Positions 21,925 through 31,885 of a stretch of 35,701 nt of DNA are shown here, in pieces. The position numbers were made by a program, and so were the translations under genes. How positions within the stretch are numbered: the stretch's first letter is position 1; each line of letters begins with the position of its first letter. This stretch comes from Burkholderia sp. Ac-20379 (GTDB taxonomy: Bacteria; Pseudomonadota; Gammaproteobacteria; Burkholderiales; Burkholderiaceae). The DNA lies in assembly GCF_017104645.1 (NCBI RefSeq), contig NZ_JAAGPF010000043.1, positions 1 through 35,701 of the forward strand. The letters run 5' to 3'. The notes under the pieces are model-generated. The model made no database searches. It was not told where the DNA came from and worked only from the letters and a program-made list of their open reading frames with translations.

Positions 21925-23226
21925 ATGTCAACTGCGACCCACTCGTCCGTCAATCAACAGGAATCCAAGGCCAGAACCGTCTTCCGCGTCGTCAGCGGCA
22001 ATTTCCTGGAAATGTACGATTTCATGGTCTACGGCTATTACGCCTCGGCGATCGCCAAGACCTACTTCCCGAGCGGCGATGCGTTCGCCTCGCTGATGCT
22101 GTCGCTGTCGGTGTTCGGCGCGGGCTTCCTGGTGCGTCCGATCGGCGCGATCGTGCTCGGCGCCTATATCGACCACCACGGCCGCCGCAAGGGCCTGATC
22201 CTGACGCTCGGCCTGATGGCGCTCGGCACGCTCGCCGTGGCCACCGTGCCCGGTTACGGGACGATCGGCATGCTTGCGCCGATCCTCGTGCTGCTTGGCC
22301 GCCTGCTGCAGGGCTTCTCGGCCGGGGTGGAGCTGGGCGGCGTGTCGGTCTATCTGTCGGAGATCGCGACCAAGGGCAACAAGGGGTTCTACACCGCCTG
22401 GCAATCGGGCAGCCAGCAGGTCGCGGTGGTGTTCGCCGCGCTGGTGGGCGTGCTGCTGCACAGCCTGCTGCCGGTCGAGGAGATGACGGCCTGGGGCTGG
22501 CGCGTGCCGTTCCTGATCGGCTGTCTGATCGTGCCGTTCCTGTTCCTGATCCGCCGCTCGCTGAAGGAAACCGACGAGTTCCTGGCCAAGCGCCATCGTC
22601 CGACGATGGGCGAGATCATGCAGTCGATGCTGAAGAACTGGGGCGTGGTGCTGGCCGGCATGGGCATGGTGATCATGACCACCGTGTCGTTCTACATGAT
22701 CACGGCCTACACGCCGACGTTCGGCAAGGAAGTGCTGCATCTGTCGTCGATCGACGCGCTGGTGGTGACGGTGTGCGTGGGGCTGTCGAACCTGGTCTGG
22801 CTGCCGGTGTGGGGCAGCATCTCCGACCGTATCGGCCGCCGCCCGGTGCTGATCGCCTTCACGGTGCTGACGCTGCTGACGGCCTATCCGGCCGTGCAGT
22901 GGCTGGTGGCCGATCCGTCGTTCATGCGGCTGCTGATCGTCGAGCTGTGGCTGTCGTTCCTGTACGGCTCGTACAACGGCGCGATGGTGGTGGCGCTGAC
23001 CGAAGTGATGCCGGCCGACGTGCGCACGGCGGGCTTCTCGCTGGCCTACAGCCTGGCGACCACGATCGGCGGGTTCACGCCGGCGATCTCGACGCTGCTG
23101 ATCCACGAAACCGGCAACAAGGCCGCACCGGGCCTGTGGCTTGCGGTGGCCGCGATCTGCGGCCTGATCGCGACGCTGGTGCTGTATCGCACGCAGGCGG
23201 CGCGTCAGCAGTACAAGGCGAGTTGA
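21925..23226 (+). CDS. MFS metabolite:H+ symporter, citrate/tricarballylate carrier type
   Basis: A 433-residue, twelve-helix inner-membrane carrier of the MHS family. [14 protein letters not shown] is in helix 1, the MFS signature [20 protein letters not shown] follows helix 2, [20 protein letters not shown] is in helix 4, and a second DRIGRRPVL loop is in the C-half. The overall sequence and length resemble CitA/TcuC citrate-tricarballylate symporters. I took ATG 21925, because the frame upstream to 21832 encodes only Arg-rich shadow sequence. No tcuAB genes are adjacent, so the substrate is uncertain among di- and tricarboxylates. It ends before a bidirectional terminator. Confidence 0.85.
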   Translation: MSTATHSSVNQQESKARTVFRVVSGNFLEMYDFMVYGYYASAIAKTYFPSGDAFASLMLSLSVFGAGFLVRPIGAIVLGAYIDHHGRRKGLILTLGLMALGTLAVATVPGYGTIGMLAPILVLLGRLLQGFSAGVELGGVSVYLSEIATKGNKGFYTAWQSGSQQVAVVFAALVGVLLHSLLPVEEMTAWGWRVPFLIGCLIVPFLFLIRRSLKETDEFLAKRHRPTMGEIMQSMLKNWGVVLAGMGMVIMTTVSFYMITAYTPTFGKEVLHLSSIDALVVTVCVGLSNLVWLPVWGSISDRIGRRPVLIAFTVLTLLTAYPAVQWLVADPSFMRLLIVELWLSFLYGSYNGAMVVALTEVMPADVRTAGFSLAYSLATTIGGFTPAISTLLIHETGNKAAPGLWLAVAAICGLIATLVLYRTQAARQQYKAS

Positions 23227-23268
23227 GGATGGCGCGGGCCGTGGCCCGCAGCGATCCGACCGGAAAGC

Positions 23269-23297
23269 AAAAGGGAGCGCCGCGGCGCTCCCTTTTT
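23269..23297. terminator. bidirectional rho-independent terminator
   Basis: GGGAGCGC, CGCG, GCGCTCCC forms a perfect 8-base stem. TTTTT follows on the + strand and AAAA precedes it, giving a T run on the - strand. It serves the convergent MFS (+) and TPR-glycosyltransferase (-) genes. Confidence 0.85.
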
Positions 23298-23355
23298 CAT
23301 GGTGCGGACGCGCGGCGCAGGCGGCCGGCGCTGCTTCTGCTGGCTCCGGTGGCGT

Positions 23356-25197
23356 TCAACCGGCGGCGACGCGCGCGGCCACTGCCGCCACCACCGGCGC
23401 CCAATCGCCCGGCGACGGCTGACGGAACAGTTCCGCACGGCGATACCACGGGCTGTCGCTGCCGGTGAACCAGCGCCAGTCGGCCGCGAACGCGAGCATC
23501 AGCCAGAGCGGCTTGCCTAGCGCGCCGGTCAGGTGTGCGACGGCGGTATCGATCGAGACGACGCCATCGAGGCGATCGATCAGCGCGGCGGTGGCGGCGA
23601 AGTCGTTCAGGCCTTCGACAGTATGGATGCGCGCGCGTTGCGGATGCGCATCGAGCGCGGCGCGGTCGGCGGCGGACAGATCGGGCTGCAGCACGATCCA
23701 ATCGATGCCGGCAATCTCGAACAATGGCGCCAGCGCGGCGAGCGGCGCGGCGCGATTCTCCTGCACCTGACGGCGGCCGGACCAGACGATGCCGAGCTTG
23801 CGCCGCGACTGCCCGCCGAGCGAGCCGCGGAAGCGGCGGCGCGCGCTGTCGGGCACGCTCAAGTAGGACGACGGAGCCGGGATCGCGTCGAAGCCGATGC
23901 CGAGCGCATAGGGCAGGCTCAGCAGCGAGCACGACAGATCGGCTTCGATGCGCTGCCGCCCCTGCGCGACCACCGACACGCGCCACGGCTTCGCGAGCGG
24001 CTCGATCAGCGGCAACAGCTCCGGCTGCACCTCGAGCACGAGCCGCGCGCAGCGCTCGCGCGCGAGCGGCACGAAGCGCACGAACTGCAGCGTGTCGCCG
24101 AAGCCCTGTTCGGCGCGCACGAGCAGCGTGCGCGAGGCGATCGGCTCGCCGCGCCAGCGCGGCGGCGCATTCGCGTCCGCCACGCCGGGCAGCGCATGAC
24201 GCGCTTCGTATTCGGGCAGGCCGCGCGAGAAATCGCGCAGCGTCAGCAGCGTGACGGCGCGGTGCATGCGCGCCAGCGTGTGATCGGGCGCGAGCCGCAG
24301 CGCCTGATCGAACGCGCGCAGCGCCAGCTCGTGCGCGCCGAGCGCATGGTGCGCGGTGCCGAGATTGAGCCACGCCGGCACCAGCGACGGATCGAGGCCC
24401 ACGGCGCGCTCGTAGCGCGTGCGCGCCTCGCCGTGACGGCCGAGCGCGGCCAGCGCATTGCCGAGGCCGAGCAGCGCGAGCGGGAACGCCGGATGCATCG
24501 CGAGCACCGCCTCGAACGCGCGCACGGCCTCGTCGTGACGGCCGGTCGCATCGAGCGTGTTGCCGAGGTTGAAGTGCGCGGCGGCGAAGCCCGGCTCGGC
24601 GTCGAGCGCGGCGCGGAAATGGGCGAGCGCTTCGTCGGCCTGGCCGAGCGCGGCGAGCGCCATGCCGAGATTGTTGTGCGCCCCCGCATGGCCCGGGCGC
24701 AGCGCCAGCGCGCGGCGGAACGCGGCGAACGCCTCGTCGTGCCGGCCGAGCGCGTTCAGCGCATTGCCGAGGTTGTTGTGGATCGACGCATCGCCGGGCG
24801 AGAGCCGCAGCGCGCGTTCGAACGCGTCGGCGGCATCCTCGTGACGTTCCTGGGCCGCATAGGCGTTGCCGAGGTTGTAGTGGGCGAGCGAGAAATCCGG
24901 CGCGAGCGACAACGCGTTGCGGAACCGGTCGATGGCGTCGTCGATGCGGCCCAGCGCGCGCAGCGCGTTGCCGAGGTTCAGGTGCAGCGCAGCATCGTTC
25001 GGGCGCAACGCGACGGCGCGGCCGACGAGGTCGGCCGCTTCCTGGTTCTGTCCCTGCTGGTGGCGCAGCACGCCGAACAGATGCAGCGCATCGGCATCGG
25101 CGGGGTTGGCTGCGAGTGCGGCGCGGTAGTCGCGCTCGGCCTCCGTGAGGCGGCCGGCCCGGTGCGCCGCGAACGCGCGATCGAAAACGGATTCCAT
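23356..25197 (-). CDS. TPR-repeat protein with C-terminal glycosyltransferase-like domain
   Basis: A 613-residue protein. Residues 1-~325 are about nine tetratricopeptide repeats with recurring HxNLGNAL.ALGR..EA...F..AL.L.P units. The C-terminal half (LLVRAEQGFGDTLQFVRFVP ... KLGIVWSGRRQVQENRAAPL ... DGVVSIDTAVAHLTGALGKP) has the fold pattern of GT-B transferases related to heptosyltransferases and the SPINDLY/OGT group. The GFGDTLQF motif and the SIDTAVAHL nucleotide-sugar site are visible. The role may be protein or surface glycosylation; acceptor and donor are unknown. I chose ATG 25197, since the frame further upstream to 26673 is antisense to the FAD monooxygenase. The nearly identical repeats make the region prone to length change. 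Confidence 0.82.
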   Translation of the reverse strand: MESVFDRAFAAHRAGRLTEAERDYRAALAANPADADALHLFGVLRHQQGQNQEAADLVGRAVALRPNDAALHLNLGNALRALGRIDDAIDRFRNALSLAPDFSLAHYNLGNAYAAQERHEDAADAFERALRLSPGDASIHNNLGNALNALGRHDEAFAAFRRALALRPGHAGAHNNLGMALAALGQADEALAHFRAALDAEPGFAAAHFNLGNTLDATGRHDEAVRAFEAVLAMHPAFPLALLGLGNALAALGRHGEARTRYERAVGLDPSLVPAWLNLGTAHHALGAHELALRAFDQALRLAPDHTLARMHRAVTLLTLRDFSRGLPEYEARHALPGVADANAPPRWRGEPIASRTLLVRAEQGFGDTLQFVRFVPLARERCARLVLEVQPELLPLIEPLAKPWRVSVVAQGRQRIEADLSCSLLSLPYALGIGFDAIPAPSSYLSVPDSARRRFRGSLGGQSRRKLGIVWSGRRQVQENRAAPLAALAPLFEIAGIDWIVLQPDLSAADRAALDAHPQRARIHTVEGLNDFAATAALIDRLDGVVSIDTAVAHLTGALGKPLWLMLAFAADWRWFTGSDSPWYRRAELFRQPSPGDWAPVVAAVAARVAAG

Positions 25198-25329
25198 GAC
25201 GCAAAGCTGGCGAGAAAGCGGTATTTTCCCATACCGCACCGGGGGCTCGTCCATTTCGGCCATTCGGCATATGGATGACGTGCGGCGGCCGGCGTAGACT
25301 GGTTGCCGTCGTGGATCGCGGAGGTCGAC

Positions 25330-27018
25330 ATGCTTGCCGTTCCGCTGGATATCGCCCCGGTGCTGGTGGTCGGCGCCGGCCCCACCGGCCTGGCCGCCGC
25401 CATCGCGCTGGCCCGCGCCAAGGTGCCCGTGCGCCTGATCGATCAGGCCATGCAGCCGGGCCGCCATTCGCGCGCGATCGGCATTCAGGCGCGCACGCTC
25501 GAACTGTTCGAGCAGCACCGCATCGTCGAGCCGTTTCTCGCGCGAGGCCATCGCGCCCGCATCGCGCATCTGCATTCGGAAGGGCGGCGCATCGCCGAGC
25601 TCGATTTCGATCCGCTGCAAACGCGCTATCCGTACCTGCTGATGCTCGATCAGACGGATACCGAACGCATCCTCGCCGAGCACCTCGCATCGTTCGGAAT
25701 CCAGATCGAGCGCGGCGTCAGGCTGGCGCGCATCCGGCAGGACGGCGGCGGCGTGCAGGCGCTGTTGCAGCGCGAAGGCGGCCGCGAGGAGCGCGTCGAA
25801 CCGTCGTATGTCGTCGCGGCAGACGGTGCGCACAGCACGCTGCGGCATCTGCTTGGCGCCGGGTTCGCCGGGCAGGCCTTCGAGCAAACTTTCCTGCTGG
25901 CCGACGTGGCGGCCGAGCCGGGCTGGCCCGACGACGAGATCCGTCTGTACGCCACCCACGAAGGGCTGGCCGGCATGCTGCCGCTCGGCGAAGGGCGCTA
26001 CCGGATCGTGGCCGATCGGCCGCCGTCCGGTACGCAGGGCGCGGAAGGCGAAGCGGAGCACGCGCCGTCGCTCGACCTGTGCCGCGCGATCGTGCGCACG
26101 CGCATCGATACGCAACTGACGATCGACGATCTCGCGTGGTCCTCGTACTTCCATCTGCACAGCCGCATGGTCGAGCGCCTGCGCATCGGCCGCGTGCTGT
26201 TCGCGGGCGACGCCGCGCACGTGCACAGCCCGGCCGGCGCGCAGGGCATGAATACCGGCATCCAGGAGGCGTTCAATCTCGGCTGGAAGCTCGCGCGCGT
26301 GTTGACGGGCGGTGCGCCCGAGCGCCTGCTCGACACGTATCACGCCGAGCGCCATCCGATCGAGCGCGACGTGCTGCGGCAGACCAGCTTCATCACGCAG
26401 GTGGTGGAGGCCGATCACGGGCCGCTGAAGCTGCTGCGCGAGCATGTGGTGCCGGTGCTGGCCTCGCTCGGGCCGGTGCGCGACGCGCTGCGCCGCTCGG
26501 TCAGCGAACTGGCCGTGCAGTACCGCAAGAGCCCGCTCACGCTCGAGCGCGTGCTCGACGGTGGCCCGCGCGCGGGCGAACGCGCGCCCGATGCGCTGCT
26601 GCACGTGCTCGACGGGCCGCTTGGCCAGGCGCCCGGCGTGGCGCGGCTGTTCGATCTGCACGATCCGGCGCATTTCACGCTGCTGCTGATCGAGACGCGC
26701 CAGGCGTCTTCAGGCGCCGGCGCAGAGGAGAGCGAAACGCCTGCCGACCGCGACGGCCTCGCGCTCGCGGCGGCGCTCGACCGGCTGATGCCCGGTGCGA
26801 TCCGAACCTGGCGCGTGACCGACGCCGGCGACACGGGCGAGGACGGCGCACCGCCGCTCGGCGACGCCTATGGGCACACGCGCGGCTGCTTCTACCTGCT
26901 GAGGCCCGACGGTTATCTGGCGGCGCGCGGGCGCTGCGCATCGGACGGCAACGCGTTGCTCAGGCACTGCGAGATGTGGTTCGCCGCCGTGAACCGGGGG
27001 CTGATGCCGGCGCAATGA
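25330..27018 (+). CDS. FAD-dependent aromatic monooxygenase (PheA/MhpA/TetX group)
   Basis: A 562-residue flavoprotein hydroxylase. The FAD Rossmann motif is VVGAGPTGLAAAIALARAK near the N-terminus, the DG motif is in VVAADGAHSTLRHLLG, and the GD motif is GRVLFAGDAAHVHSPAGAQG followed by MNTGIQEAFNLGWKLA. A C-terminal thioredoxin-like domain ends the protein (GCFYLLRPDGYLAARGR), as in phenol hydroxylases and 3-(3-hydroxyphenyl)propionate hydroxylases. ATG 25330 is preceded by GGAGG at five bases, which is decisive over an upstream start at 25303. The substrate is probably a phenolic compound, but no catabolic neighbours are present to name it. It diverges from the TPR gene. Confidence 0.85.
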   Translation: MLAVPLDIAPVLVVGAGPTGLAAAIALARAKVPVRLIDQAMQPGRHSRAIGIQARTLELFEQHRIVEPFLARGHRARIAHLHSEGRRIAELDFDPLQTRYPYLLMLDQTDTERILAEHLASFGIQIERGVRLARIRQDGGGVQALLQREGGREERVEPSYVVAADGAHSTLRHLLGAGFAGQAFEQTFLLADVAAEPGWPDDEIRLYATHEGLAGMLPLGEGRYRIVADRPPSGTQGAEGEAEHAPSLDLCRAIVRTRIDTQLTIDDLAWSSYFHLHSRMVERLRIGRVLFAGDAAHVHSPAGAQGMNTGIQEAFNLGWKLARVLTGGAPERLLDTYHAERHPIERDVLRQTSFITQVVEADHGPLKLLREHVVPVLASLGPVRDALRRSVSELAVQYRKSPLTLERVLDGGPRAGERAPDALLHVLDGPLGQAPGVARLFDLHDPAHFTLLLIETRQASSGAGAEESETPADRDGLALAAALDRLMPGAIRTWRVTDAGDTGEDGAPPLGDAYGHTRGCFYLLRPDGYLAARGRCASDGNALLRHCEMWFAAVNRGLMPAQ

Positions 27019-27079
27019 GCGCGGCGGGGAAGGCGGGAGGCAGGGCGGCGCCGAACCTGCCGGCCCCGCCCTGCACGCG

Positions 27080-27334
27080 TCACACGGCCGGCGAGGTCGC
27101 CGGTGCGAGCGTGGTGCGATGCTTCACGAGCGCTTCGCGCACGATCGGATCGATCGAGAGGAACGCTTCGCCTTCCGGTTCGTCGAGCGTGGCGAGCAGC
27201 GTGCGGCGCATGCGCGGTTCCCAGAAGCGCCGGATGTGATCGGCGATGCCGTCGAGGGCCTCCGGTCGGTCGGGCATCGAACCGAAGAACGTGCCGATCT
27301 GGTTGGCCATCGTGATCAGGTGGTCGACTTTCAT
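27080..27334 (-). CDS. fdsD: NAD-linked formate dehydrogenase, delta subunit
   Basis: An 84-residue protein: MKVDHLITMANQIGTFFGSM, then PDRPEALDGIADHIRRFWEP and MRRTLL...EGEAFLSIDPIVREALVKH. This is the FdsD pattern, with the RFWEPRMR motif. It starts 13 bases after the fdsA stop, with GAGGAG overlapping that stop, so it is translated from the fds transcript. FdsD is thought to help assemble or mature the FdsGBA complex. It is the last gene of the operon; the region 27019-27079 holds no other gene. Confidence 0.92.
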   Translation of the reverse strand: MKVDHLITMANQIGTFFGSMPDRPEALDGIADHIRRFWEPRMRRTLLATLDEPEGEAFLSIDPIVREALVKHRTTLAPATSPAV

Positions 27335-27347
27335 CGTGCGTCGCTCC

Positions 27348-30296
27348 TCACTTGCCCGAACCGGCCGGCACGGCCGCTTCGCGCTGTTGCAGCAGGTCGA
27401 TCTGCTCGGCGTTGAAGCGCGAATACTGGCGCTGCCATTCCGAGGGCTGCGTGACCGGCAGCACCTGCACGGCCGTCACCTTGTACTCGGGGCAGTTGGT
27501 CGCCCAGTCCGAACTGTCGGTGGTGATCACGTTCGCGCCCGATTCCGGGAAGTGGAACGTGGTGTACACCACGCCCGGCTGCATCCGGTCGGACACCAGC
27601 GCGCGCAGCACCGTCTGCCCCGAGCGCGATTCGATGCCGACCCAGTCGCCCGTGCGGATGCCGCGCTCCTCGGCGTCGTGCGGGTGAATTTCGAGCCGGT
27701 CCTCGTCGTGCCAGTGGACGTTCTCGGTGCGGCGCGTCTGCGCACCCACGTTGTACTGCGAGAGGATCCGGCCGGTGGTCAGGATCAGCGGGTAGCGCGT
27801 GTTGACCTTTTCCGGCGAGGCCACGAACTGCGTGATCACGAAGCGGCCCTTGCCGCGCACGAAGCCGCCGATGTGCATGGTCGGCGTGCCTTCCGGCGCC
27901 GCGTCGTTGCACGGCCACTGGATGCTGCCGAGCCGGTCGAGCTTCTCGTACGACACGCCCGAGAACGTCGGCGTGAGCGCGGCGATCTCGTCCATGATCT
28001 CCGACGGATGCGCGTAGTCCATCTCGTAGCCGAGCGCGCGGGCCAGCATCAGCGTCACTTCCCAGTCGGCGTAGCCGGCCAGCGGTGGCATCACGCGGCG
28101 CACGCGCGAGATGCGGCGTTCGGCGTTGGTGAACGTGCCGTCCTTTTCGAGGAACGTCGAGCCGGGCAGCAGCACGTGCGCGTATTTGGCCGTCTCGTTC
28201 AGGAAGATGTCCTGCACGACGATGCATTCCATCGACGACAGCGCGGCGGCCACGTGTTGCGTGTTCGGGTCCGACTGGACGATGTCCTCGCCCTGGCAAT
28301 ACAGGCCCTTGAAGCTGCCGTCGAGCGCGGCCTCGAACATGTTCGGGATCCGCAGGCCCGGTTCGGGTTGCAGCGTGGCCTGCCATGCGGCCTCGAACTG
28401 CGCGCGCACGATGCTGTCGCTGATATGGCGGTAGCCGGGCAGCTCGTGCGGGAACGAGCCCATGTCGCACGAGCCCTGCACGTTGTTCTGGCCGCGCAGC
28501 GGGTTCACGCCCACGCCTTCGCGGCCCACGTTGCCGGTGGCCATCGCGAGGTTGGCGATGCCCATCACCATCGTCGAGCCCTGCGCGTGTTCGGTCACGC
28601 CGAGGCCGTAGTAGATCGCGGCGTTGCCGCCCGTGGCGTAGAGCCGCGCGGCCATGCGCACCTGTTCGGCCGGCACGCCGGTGATCGCCTCGTTCGCTTC
28701 CGGCGAGTTCTCCTCGCGGGCGGCGAACGCGCGCCAATCCTCGAACGCGCGCGTTTCGCAGCGCTCGGCGATATAGGCGGCGTCGAACAACTGCTCGGTC
28801 ACGATCACGTGCGCCAGCGAGTTGATCATCGCGACGTTGGTGCCCGGGCGCAGTTGCAGGTGATGCTGGGCCTTCACGTGCGCGCCGTCGACGATGTCGA
28901 TGCGGCGCGGGTCGATCACCACGAGCTTCGCGCCTTCGCGGATGCGGCGCTTCAGGCGCGAGCCGAACACCGGGTGCCCGTCGGTCGGGTTCGCGCCGAT
29001 CACCACCACCACGTCGGCCTTGGCGACCGAGGCGAAGGTCTGCGTGCCCGCCGATTCGCCGAGCGTGGTCTTCAGGCCATAGCCGGTCGGCGAGTGGCAT
29101 ACGCGCGCGCAGGTGTCGACGTTGTTGTTGCCGAACGCGGCGCGCACCAGCTTCTGCACGAGGTAGGTTTCCTCGTTGGTGCAGCGCGACGAGGTGATGC
29201 CGCCGATCGAATCGCGGCCGTATTTGTTCTGCAGCTTGCGGAACTGCGAGGCCGCGTAGTTCAGCGCCTCGTCCCAGCTCACCTCGCGCCACGGGTCGGT
29301 GATCTTCTCGCGGATCATCGGCTTCGTGATGCGATCCTTGTGGGTGGCGTAGCCCCAGGCGAAGCGGCCCTTCACGCAGGCGTGGCCTTCGTTGGCGAGG
29401 CCGTTCTTGTGCGGGGTCATGCGCACCACTTGCGAGCCCTTCATCTCGGCCTTGAACGAGCAGCCCACGCCGCAATAGGCGCAGGTCGTCACGACCGAGT
29501 GCTCGGCCTGGCCGAGGAACGTCACGCTCTTTTCCTGCAGCGTCGCGGTCGGGCAGGCGGCCACGCAGGCGCCGCACGACACGCATTCCGATTCCATGAA
29601 CGGCTGGCTCTCGCCGGCCGACACGCGCGATTCGAAGCCGCGGCCCGAGATCGTCAGCGCGAACGTGCCCTGCGTTTCCTCGCAGGCGCGCACGCAGCGG
29701 TTGCAGACGATGCACTTCGACGGGTCGTAGCTGAAGTACGGGTTCGATTCGTCCTTCTTGGCCTTCAGATGGTTGTCGCCGTCGAAGCCGTAGCGCACTT
29801 CGCGCAGGCCCACCACGCCGGCCATGTCCTGCAGCTCGCAATCGCCGTTGGCGGGGCAGGTCAGGCAGTCGAGCGGGTGATCGGAGATGTACAGCTCCAT
29901 CACGTTGCGGCGCAGGTCCTGCAGGCGGTTGCTTTGCGTGCGCACCTTCATGCCGGCTTCGGCCGGCGTGGTGCACGACGCGGGGGTGCCGCGGCGGCCT
30001 TCGATCTCGACCAGGCACAGCCGGCACGAGCCGAACGGTTCGAGCGAATCGGTGGCGCACAGCTTCGGCACGTGCACGCCGGCCTTGATCGCCGCGCGCA
30101 TCACCGAGGTGCCGGCCGGCACCGTGACGGATTGGCCGTCGATTTCGAGCGTGACGTCGGTGTCGGCGTGGCGGAACGGCGTGCCGTAATCGGTGTCGTC
30201 GAACGGATCGCGGCGTTGCGCTGCGCTCTTGCAGGCGCAGTTGCCGGAACCGCAGCCGCCGGCGGGGGCGGAGGAATCGAATGCTTGAGTGGACAT
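27348..30296 (-). CDS. fdsA: NAD-linked formate dehydrogenase, catalytic alpha subunit
   Basis: A 982-residue molybdenum enzyme that oxidises formate to CO2. An N-terminal Cys-rich tail (CGSGNCACK) precedes a [2Fe-2S] ferredoxin domain (Cys80, 91, 94, 108). A His-Cys3 [4Fe-4S] site follows (His140, Cys144, 147, 153), then two [4Fe-4S] clusters (CIVCNRC, 195-201; CVSCGAC, 238-244) and the catalytic-domain [4Fe-4S] motif CAYCGVGC (272-279) with HACVKGR. The Mo ligand is Cys400 in CARVCHSPTG, so the protein uses Cys and not selenocysteine. The MGD-binding domains end near FPESGANVITTDSSDWATNC. ATG 30296 has AGGAG eight bases upstream. Spacing to fdsB is 14 bases. Confidence 0.96.
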   Translation of the reverse strand: MSTQAFDSSAPAGGCGSGNCACKSAAQRRDPFDDTDYGTPFRHADTDVTLEIDGQSVTVPAGTSVMRAAIKAGVHVPKLCATDSLEPFGSCRLCLVEIEGRRGTPASCTTPAEAGMKVRTQSNRLQDLRRNVMELYISDHPLDCLTCPANGDCELQDMAGVVGLREVRYGFDGDNHLKAKKDESNPYFSYDPSKCIVCNRCVRACEETQGTFALTISGRGFESRVSAGESQPFMESECVSCGACVAACPTATLQEKSVTFLGQAEHSVVTTCAYCGVGCSFKAEMKGSQVVRMTPHKNGLANEGHACVKGRFAWGYATHKDRITKPMIREKITDPWREVSWDEALNYAASQFRKLQNKYGRDSIGGITSSRCTNEETYLVQKLVRAAFGNNNVDTCARVCHSPTGYGLKTTLGESAGTQTFASVAKADVVVVIGANPTDGHPVFGSRLKRRIREGAKLVVIDPRRIDIVDGAHVKAQHHLQLRPGTNVAMINSLAHVIVTEQLFDAAYIAERCETRAFEDWRAFAAREENSPEANEAITGVPAEQVRMAARLYATGGNAAIYYGLGVTEHAQGSTMVMGIANLAMATGNVGREGVGVNPLRGQNNVQGSCDMGSFPHELPGYRHISDSIVRAQFEAAWQATLQPEPGLRIPNMFEAALDGSFKGLYCQGEDIVQSDPNTQHVAAALSSMECIVVQDIFLNETAKYAHVLLPGSTFLEKDGTFTNAERRISRVRRVMPPLAGYADWEVTLMLARALGYEMDYAHPSEIMDEIAALTPTFSGVSYEKLDRLGSIQWPCNDAAPEGTPTMHIGGFVRGKGRFVITQFVASPEKVNTRYPLILTTGRILSQYNVGAQTRRTENVHWHDEDRLEIHPHDAEERGIRTGDWVGIESRSGQTVLRALVSDRMQPGVVYTTFHFPESGANVITTDSSDWATNCPEYKVTAVQVLPVTQPSEWQRQYSRFNAEQIDLLQQREAAVPAGSGK

Positions 30297-30310
30297 GGTC
30301 GGGTCTCCTG

Positions 30311-31885
30311 TCAGGCCGCGGCCTTGGCAGCCGTGGCGGCGCCGGCGAGGCCGAAATCTTCGGGGAAGTGATCGAGGGCCGAGATCACCGGGTAGGGCGT
30401 CATGCCGCCCATCGCGCACAGCGAGCCGGCCATCATCGTGTCGCAGAGGTCGCGCAGCAGGCGCACCTGGCGCTCGGACGTATCGCCGTTGCGGATCCGC
30501 GCGATCGTTTCGACGCCGCGCGTCGAGCCGATCCGGCACGGCGTGCACTTGCCGCACGATTCGTGGACGCAGAACTGCATCGCGTATTCGGCGAGATCGG
30601 CGAGGTTCGAGGTGTCGTCGTGCAGCACGATGCCGCCGTGACCCACCACGGCGCCCACGGCCGCATAGGCTTCGTAGTCGAGCGGGATGTCCCACTGATG
30701 CTCGGGCAGGTAGGTGCCGAGCGGGCCGCCCACCTGGGCCGCGCGCGCCGGCCGGCCGCTGGCCGTGCCGCCGCCGAAATCGAACAGCAGCTCGCGCAGC
30801 GTCACGCCGAACGCCAGCTCGACGAGGCCGCCCTGGCGGATGTTGCCGGCCAACTGGAACGGCAGCGTGCCGCGCGACCGGCCCATGCCGTAATCGCGGT
30901 AGAACGCCGCGCCGCGCGCGAAGATGATCGGCGCGGTGGCGAGCGTGATGACGTTGTTGATGACGGTCGGCTGGCCGTGCAGGCCTTGCAGCGCAGGCAG
31001 CGGCGGCTTGGCGCGCACCACGCCGCGCTTGCCTTCGAGCGATTCGAGCAGCGCGGTTTCCTCGCCGCACACGTAGGCGCCCGCGCCCTTGGCCACGGCC
31101 AGCTCGAACGCGTGGCCCGAGCCGAGCACGCTCGCGCCGAGCCAGCCGGCCGCGCGGGCGCGCACGATCGCTTCGTCGAGCGCCGCGATCGCATGCGGAT
31201 ATTCGCTGCGCACGTAGATATGGCCCTGTGTCGCGCCCGTCACGATGCCGGCGATGATCATCCCTTCGATCAGGCAGTACGGATCGCTTTCCATCACGAG
31301 GCGATCCGAGAACGTGCCCGAATCGCCCTCGTCGGCGTTGCAGACGATGTACTTCTGCGCCGCCTTGGCCTGGCGCACGGTGCGCCACTTGATGCCGGCC
31401 GGGAACGCCGCGCCGCCGCGGCCGCGCAGGCCCGATTCGATCAGTTCCTCGCAGGCGGCCGCGCCGTCGAGCGTCAGCGCGCGGCGCAGGCCGTCGAGGC
31501 CGCCGTGCGCGACATAATCGTCGATCGACAGCGGATCGGTGATGCCGATGCGCGCGAACGTCAGGCGCTGCTGCTTCTTCAGGTACGGCAACTCGTCGAC
31601 CACGCCGACCTGCGACGGATGCGCGCCGCCTTCGAGCCAGTTGGCATCGAACAGCGAGGCGACATCGCGCGCGGCGAGGTTCGCATAGCCCACGCGGCCC
31701 GCCGCGGTGGCCACTTCCACGAGCGGTTCGAGCCAGAGCAGGCCGCGCGAGCCGTTGCGCACGAGTTCGATGGCCACGCCGCGCTTGGCGGCTTCGGCCG
31801 CGATCGCGCGGGCCAGCGCCTCGGCGCCCATCGCCAGCGCGGCGGAATCGCGCGGCACGTAAATGCGGACGGGGGCTTGGCTCAT
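30311..31885 (-). CDS. fdsB: NAD-linked formate dehydrogenase, beta (FMN/NADH) subunit
   Basis: A 524-residue NuoF-like diaphorase subunit. The N-terminal ~130 residues are a thioredoxin-like domain. The flavin/NAD part follows with SGLRGRGGAAFPAGIKW, CNADEGDSGTFSDR and GAGAYVCGEETALLESLEGK. The C-terminal [4Fe-4S] ligands lie in ESCGKCTPCRIGSTRG plus a later Cys (DLCDTMM). It passes electrons from the FdsA clusters to NAD+. The ATG at 31885 overlaps the TGA of fdsG (ATGA), so the two are translationally coupled. A frame running upstream to 32128 is shadow. Confidence 0.95.
   Translation of the reverse strand: MSQAPVRIYVPRDSAALAMGAEALARAIAAEAAKRGVAIELVRNGSRGLLWLEPLVEVATAAGRVGYANLAARDVASLFDANWLEGGAHPSQVGVVDELPYLKKQQRLTFARIGITDPLSIDDYVAHGGLDGLRRALTLDGAAACEELIESGLRGRGGAAFPAGIKWRTVRQAKAAQKYIVCNADEGDSGTFSDRLVMESDPYCLIEGMIIAGIVTGATQGHIYVRSEYPHAIAALDEAIVRARAAGWLGASVLGSGHAFELAVAKGAGAYVCGEETALLESLEGKRGVVRAKPPLPALQGLHGQPTVINNVITLATAPIIFARGAAFYRDYGMGRSRGTLPFQLAGNIRQGGLVELAFGVTLRELLFDFGGGTASGRPARAAQVGGPLGTYLPEHQWDIPLDYEAYAAVGAVVGHGGIVLHDDTSNLADLAEYAMQFCVHESCGKCTPCRIGSTRGVETIARIRNGDTSERQVRLLRDLCDTMMAGSLCAMGGMTPYPVISALDHFPEDFGLAGAATAAKAAA

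Noticed and set aside
24250..25190. Regularly spaced repeats that might suggest a CRISPR or satellite array
   Set aside because: The ~102-bp period is that of 34-residue TPR units in an open coding frame.
25198..26673. Upstream extension of the TPR-glycosyltransferase to 1105 residues
   Set aside because: The added part is antisense to the FAD monooxygenase and Arg/His/Ala-rich. ATG 25197 begins directly before the first TPR helices.
30297..31388. Upstream extension of fdsA to 1346 residues
   Set aside because: It would run antiparallel in frame through fdsB. ATG 30296 has a good Shine-Dalgarno and the normal FdsA length.
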